Of a DNA stretch of 9,134 nucleotides, positions 6,210 through 9,134 are shown one piece after another. The number at the start of each line of letters is the position of its first letter. Position 1 is the first letter of the stretch. The stretch spans positions 1 to 9,134 of the forward strand of contig CAJUHV010000099.1 of NCBI GenBank assembly GCA_910586445.1, written 5' to 3'. The notes under the pieces were generated by a model. That model was not told where the DNA came from, ran no database searches, and saw only the letters and a program-made list of their open reading frames with translations. The translations under genes and the position numbers were made by a program. The DNA comes from an uncultured Eubacterium sp. (lineage in GTDB: Bacteria; Bacillota; Clostridia; Lachnospirales; Lachnospiraceae).

Positions 6210-6360
6210 AAATTGCTTTCTGACAGCTGTGCGTCACAATTTGTGGGAGATTTGACCCGAATGAGGGAGGCGTAGCGGGCTGCGTTGACCGAATGAGGGC
6301 CAAATATACCGCAAAGTGGGACGTGCAGATGGCGGGAATGAATTTTCAAACACGCTCTAG
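6195..6360. mobile_element. Palindromic MITE/REP-like element 1, CTAG-capped
   Basis: A 166-bp element bounded by a perfect 20-bp inverted repeat: CTAGAGCGTGTTTGAAAATT (6195-6214) and its complement at 6341-6360. Imperfect pairing continues inward, including ATTTGACCC (6250-6258) with GGGCCAAAT (6297-6305). An apical stem CGTAG/CTGCG (6271-6275, 6280-6284) has a CGGG loop. GACCCGAATGAGGG (6254-6267) and GACCGAATGAGGG (6287-6299) form an internal near-direct repeat. There is no coding capacity and no U-run, so it is neither an autonomous insertion sequence nor a standard terminator. TCTAGA occurs at both edges, partly because the ends are palindromic. Confidence 0.82.
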
Positions 6361-6391
6361 ACCACAATCCAGATTTATAGAAAAAAATTCA

Positions 6392-6420
6392 TTGACACCG
6401 TAAAATAGACAAGATAATAT
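6392..6420 (+). promoter_or_regulatory. Sigma-A promoter of the RNA methyltransferase gene
   Basis: A perfect -35 TTGACA (6392-6397), a 17-bp spacer and -10 TAATAT (6415-6420). Transcription should start near 6427, giving a leader of about 70 nt before the ATG at 6499. It lies 31 bp outside the right end of palindromic element 1. Confidence 0.82.
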
Positions 6421-6498
6421 AATATAGTAACTTTCATGGCGGTAAATATGGCTGTGAGGGCAGAAGATACGGAAAATATAAAATAATATGGAGAAACT

Positions 6499-7665
6499 AT
6501 GCATACATTTGAATTGACTGCGCCATGCCACTTTGGCCTGGAGGCGGTATTGAAAAAGGAAATCTATGATCTGGGATATGAAATCTCAAAAGTAGAAGAC
6601 GGAAAAGTAACATTTATCGGTGATGCAGAAGCAGTCTGCCGTGCCAACATGTTTCTGCGCACGGCAGAACGTGTGCTGTTAAAGGTAGGCAGCTTTCATG
6701 CCGTGACATATGATGAGCTGTTTGAAGGCATACGGGCGTTGCCATGGGAAGTTTATCTGCCAAAGGACGCAAAATTCTGGGTTACAAAAGCGTCTTCGAT
6801 AAAAAGCAGGCTGTTCAGCCCTTCGGATATCCAGAGAATTGTAAAAAAAGCAGTCGTAGAGAAGATGAAAGAGTATTATGATATCGAGTGGTTTAAAGAG
6901 ACCGGGGCCGAGTACCCGATCCGCGTCTTTTTAATGAAAGACGAGGTACTGGTAACAATTGATACGACAGGGGATTCGCTGCATAAGCGCGGCTACCGTA
7001 CAATGGGAGGCGTGGCACCGTTGTCAGAGACGCTGGCGGCTTCTTTGATCATGCTTACGCCGTGGCACGCAGACCGTATTCTGGTAGACCCGTTCTGCGG
7101 CAGCGGTACATTTGCGATTGAGGCAGCTTTGATGGCGGCGCATGCGGCACCGGGCCTCAGCCGGGATTTTACGGCACAGGCGTGGGAAAACCTGATTGCA
7201 AAAAAGAACTGGTATGAAACTATGCAGGAGGCACAGGATCTGGTGGACAGATCGGTAGAAGTGGATATACAGGGCTACGATATCGATGAGCAGGTCATAC
7301 GTCTGGCAAGGGAAAATGCAAAAAGGGCAGGCGTAGACCATATGATACATTTTCAGCGCCGCAGTGTCAGTGAGCTGCACCATCCAAAGAAATATGGGTT
7401 TCTTATTACGAACCCGCCTTATGGGGAGCGTATGGAGGAAAAAGAGAACCTGCCAAAGCTGTATCAGCAGATCGGAGAAGCATATAACGGCTTGGATGCC
7501 TGGTCTATGTACATAATAACAGGCTATGAAGAGGCAGAACGGTATATCGGACGCAGTGCGGATAAAAAGCGCAAGATCTACAATGGAATGCTGAAGACGA
7601 ATTTTTATCAGTTTTTAGGGCCTAAGCCGCCAAAAAGAAGGCAGCAGCAGATTTCAAACGGCTAG
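6499..7665 (+). CDS. THUMP-domain class I SAM-dependent RNA methyltransferase (RlmL N-terminal/YpsC type)
   Basis: This 388-residue protein is like the B. subtilis YpsC / RlmL N-terminal family, which methylates the base of a guanosine in 23S rRNA in characterised relatives. Residues 1-60 form the ferredoxin-like N-terminus. A THUMP RNA-binding region covers about 60-155. The linker DTTGDSLHKRGYR (155-167) is typical of the family. The SAM motif I is DPFCGSGTFAIEAA (197-210), the acidic GYDID (259-263) contacts SAM, and the N6/N2-type catalytic motif is NPPYG (305-309). Length and motif order are normal and the gene looks intact. GGAGA lies 4 nt before the ATG, behind a strong sigma-A promoter. 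The stop TAG (7663-7665) lies inside the CTAG end of palindromic element 2, so the last residues may have been set by that insertion. The exact rRNA target is inferred from the family. Confidence 0.9.
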   Translation: MHTFELTAPCHFGLEAVLKKEIYDLGYEISKVEDGKVTFIGDAEAVCRANMFLRTAERVLLKVGSFHAVTYDELFEGIRALPWEVYLPKDAKFWVTKASSIKSRLFSPSDIQRIVKKAVVEKMKEYYDIEWFKETGAEYPIRVFLMKDEVLVTIDTTGDSLHKRGYRTMGGVAPLSETLAASLIMLTPWHADRILVDPFCGSGTFAIEAALMAAHAAPGLSRDFTAQAWENLIAKKNWYETMQEAQDLVDRSVEVDIQGYDIDEQVIRLARENAKRAGVDHMIHFQRRSVSELHHPKKYGFLITNPPYGERMEEKENLPKLYQQIGEAYNGLDAWSMYIITGYEEAERYIGRSADKKRKIYNGMLKTNFYQFLGPKPPKRRQQQISNG

Positions 7666-7845
7666 TACTCCAGCCGGCCAGAAATTATACTGTCAGTGCT
7701 GTATATTTTGCCAGCCTGCAAGGCGGAGGAAGGAGGCGATGCGGCGGCATCGTTGACTGACGATTTCATGCCCGTTGGGTACAACGAAGCAGATGGCAAA
7801 ATATACAGTGCTGAAAGTGCAGTTACTGGCCGGATGGAGTACTAG
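7662..7845. mobile_element. Palindromic MITE/REP-like element 2, CTAG-capped
   Basis: A 184-bp imperfect palindrome. The terminal arm CTAGTACTCCAGCCGGCCAG (7662-7681) pairs with 7826-7845 with one mismatch. A second arm block, CTGTATATTTTGCCA (7699-7713), is perfectly complementary to 7794-7808. The apex is CGATGC/GCATCG (7737-7742, 7747-7752) with a GGCG loop. GGCTA occurs at 7660-7664 and 7845-7849 and could be a short target duplication. There is no ORF of note and no U-run. It shares GGAGGCG and CGTTGAC(C/T)GA, flanking the apical stem, with element 1, although the outer arms differ. Confidence 0.82.
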
Positions 7846-7903
7846 GCTATATAAAAAAGCAGTAAACATGAGAAAACGCATATATATGCCAAATGACGTA
7901 TGA

Positions 7904-7912
7904 AGAAAGGGG
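7904..7912 (+). promoter_or_regulatory. Ribosome binding site deciding the amidase start
   Basis: AGAAAGGGG ends 8 nt before the ATG at 7921. An in-frame ATG at 7900 would place this site inside the coding region and lacks one of its own. Confidence 0.75.
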
Positions 7913-7920
7913 AAAAATAC

Positions 7921-9087
7921 ATGGAGAAGAAATTAGTCAGGTTTACTTCGTATTTTACATGCATATTTTCTCTTTTTGTATGCGCTGCGGTATGGGTGCT
8001 GCCGACAATCAGGCAGCGTGTAGAAGCATTTAGTGCAGGCATTATCGAAGACCGCAGGGCGAGGGAAGAAAGGTATGCCCTGCTGGAGAAAATGTCCGGT
8101 CTGGAGATCTTAGACTATAACACGCAGAAGGTGCAGGAAAAGGCAGAAAAGGTACAGGCCGCGGAAGAACGCGGGGAGATCGAGGCAGTCGATGAGGTAA
8201 TTGTCATTACGCATCAGATGCAGCTGGAGATGCCAAAGGGAACAAAGCCTTCCAAAGTCCAGATCGCACAAAAATACGTAGATCAAAAGATCGAGATTTC
8301 AATTCCGGGTGCGGACGAAAACTATATGTATGATTACCAGCTGCTTGGAAAAACGGACGATATTAAAAGCCTGGACTATTTCAGCGGGAGCGACGGCGGC
8401 AGCATTGTGCTGACAATGGATAAGGTCGTGGAGGTGCAGAGCAGTTATGATCAGGATTATTTATATCTGGATTTCTTTTCGCCAAAGGAACTGTATGACA
8501 GAGTGGTTGTAGTAGATGCAGGACACGGAGGGCGTGCGCCGGGAGCAGTATCTGGAGATAAATATGAAAAGGATATCACACTGGCAATCGTGCAGCAGAT
8601 CAAAGCATTGTTTGACGAGGCAAAAGATCCGACGATCCGCGTTTATTATACAAGGCTGGATGATTCGAATCCAGATTTTTCAAACAGGGTGGGACTGGCT
8701 AACAATTCAGGGGCAGATTTATTCGTCAGCGTACATATCAATTCCGTAAAAGGAAGTACAGATGTGGAAGGCATCGAGGTAATGTACGACGAGCTGGCGG
8801 CGGACACGGCCTTTGATACAAAAGATTTTGCACAGATCTGCTTAGATGAAGAAGTGAAAGCATTAGGGGCTAAGAAAAGACGCGTAGTTGCAGGAAATAA
8901 AATTTATATTATACGAAATTCGAATGCTCCGGTGGCATTGGTAGAAGTCGGATTTATGAATAATCCGACGGAGCTGGCACGCCTTTTGGATACATCGTAC
9001 CAGAAAAAGGCTGCGGAAGGGATTTATAATGCCCTGATCAAATCGCTGGACCAATTAGACGAACTGGATAAAAAAGAGAAAAAATAA
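7921..9087 (+). CDS. Membrane-anchored N-acetylmuramoyl-L-alanine amidase (Amidase_3)
   Basis: This 388-residue zinc amidase cleaves the bond between N-acetylmuramic acid and L-alanine in peptidoglycan, outside the membrane. Residues 7-27 form a hydrophobic segment without a clear cleavage site, so it is probably a membrane anchor. A charged helical linker (about 30-90) and a beta-rich, AMIN-like region (about 120-190) precede the catalytic domain. The Amidase_3 domain starts at VVVVDAGHGG. The zinc ligands are H202, E216 (YEKD) and H272 (SVHIN), and the catalytic Glu is E342 in VEVGFMNN, so all key residues are present. At about 390 residues it is longer than CwlD-type spore amidases (about 240), because of the N-terminal part. 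The tail is Lys-rich. It lies 75 bp after palindromic element 2, and any promoter there is weak. It could act in division or spore cortex remodelling. Confidence 0.9.
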   Translation: MEKKLVRFTSYFTCIFSLFVCAAVWVLPTIRQRVEAFSAGIIEDRRAREERYALLEKMSGLEILDYNTQKVQEKAEKVQAAEERGEIEAVDEVIVITHQMQLEMPKGTKPSKVQIAQKYVDQKIEISIPGADENYMYDYQLLGKTDDIKSLDYFSGSDGGSIVLTMDKVVEVQSSYDQDYLYLDFFSPKELYDRVVVVDAGHGGRAPGAVSGDKYEKDITLAIVQQIKALFDEAKDPTIRVYYTRLDDSNPDFSNRVGLANNSGADLFVSVHINSVKGSTDVEGIEVMYDELAADTAFDTKDFAQICLDEEVKALGAKKRRVVAGNKIYIIRNSNAPVALVEVGFMNNPTELARLLDTSYQKKAAEGIYNALIKSLDQLDELDKKEKK

Positions 9088-9088
9088 A

Positions 9089-9134
9089 ATGGCAGAACGA
9101 ATGATTTTGGCTGCAGGAAATCAAAACAAGATCG
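9089..9134 (+). CDS. rdgB: RdgB/HAM1-like XTP/dITP diphosphatase, N-terminal fragment (cut by window edge)
   Basis: An ATG one base after the amidase stop opens a frame reading MAERMILAAGNQNKI to the window end. Hydrophobic-LAA-x-N-x-x-K is the N-terminal substrate-loop signature of the RdgB/HAM1 family, which hydrolyses non-canonical purine NTPs such as XTP and dITP. Only 15 codons are visible, so the call rests on this motif. The one-base spacing indicates translational coupling with the amidase in one operon, and no strong separate ribosome site is seen. Confidence 0.68.
   Translation, partial: MAERMILAAGNQNKI

Noticed and set aside
6436..6486. 16-codon upstream ORF in the leader of the RNA methyltransferase gene
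   Set aside because: It starts with ATG and ends 12 nt before the real start, but it has no ribosome site (AGTAACTTTC precedes it) and no amino-acid bias suggesting attenuation.
6195..7845. CRISPR array or complete insertion sequence
   Set aside because: There are only two dissimilar-arm palindromes 1.3 kb apart, no regular direct repeats with spacers, no cas genes and no transposase.
7848..7853. TATATA as a -10 for the amidase with a -35 (TTACTG, 7823-7828) inside element 2
   Set aside because: The spacer would be 19 bp and the -35 is poor. It is too weak to list as a promoter, though an element-borne promoter would be interesting.

Overview
The window looks like chromosomal DNA from a low-to-moderate GC, spore-forming Firmicute, most likely a Lachnospiraceae-type Clostridia. 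That placement is inferred from purine-rich Shine-Dalgarno sites, the gene families present, a spore-protein-like small ORF and palindromic interspersed repeats. Every supported gene is on the + strand.

Region 1 (1-100) is the 3' part of a tRNA-Gln(CTG) gene, cut by the window edge, followed by a strong intrinsic terminator. Region 2 (140-4966) is a tightly packed run. It holds an O-antigen ligase/polymerase-like membrane protein, a thymidylate kinase-like protein, a CDP-glucose 4,6-dehydratase, a NudC-type NAD+/Nudix hydrolase and a conserved-looking 80-residue protein. The first three gaps are 12-17 bp, so the glycan genes and the nucleotide kinase are probably co-transcribed. The theme is surface polysaccharide plus nucleotide (sugar) metabolism, but no glycosyltransferase and no glucose-1-phosphate cytidylyltransferase are visible here.

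Region 3 (4967-5884) holds an unrecognised 129-residue protein and a 64-residue Asn/Ala/Ser-rich low-complexity protein. The latter has an excellent ribosome site, a possible sigma-G-like promoter and a leader hairpin, and ends at a long-stem terminator. Region 4 (5913-7845) has a single-domain rhodanese and a THUMP-type RNA methyltransferase. Each is followed directly by a 166-184 bp imperfect palindrome that begins and ends with CTAG. The two palindromes share a core motif and each supplies the stop codon of the gene upstream. A consensus sigma-A promoter lies between the first palindrome and the methyltransferase. Region 5 (7921-9134) is a membrane-anchored Amidase_3 N-acetylmuramoyl-L-alanine amidase followed at once by the first 15 codons of an RdgB/HAM1-like nucleotide pyrophosphatase.

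Most of the window is ordinary housekeeping. The best leads are the paired CTAG-capped palindromes at gene ends, the pentapeptide repeat tract inserted in NudC, the low-complexity small protein with its upstream signals, and the large extracytoplasmic insert in the O-antigen ligase-like protein. I found no clear evidence of an entirely new multi-gene system.
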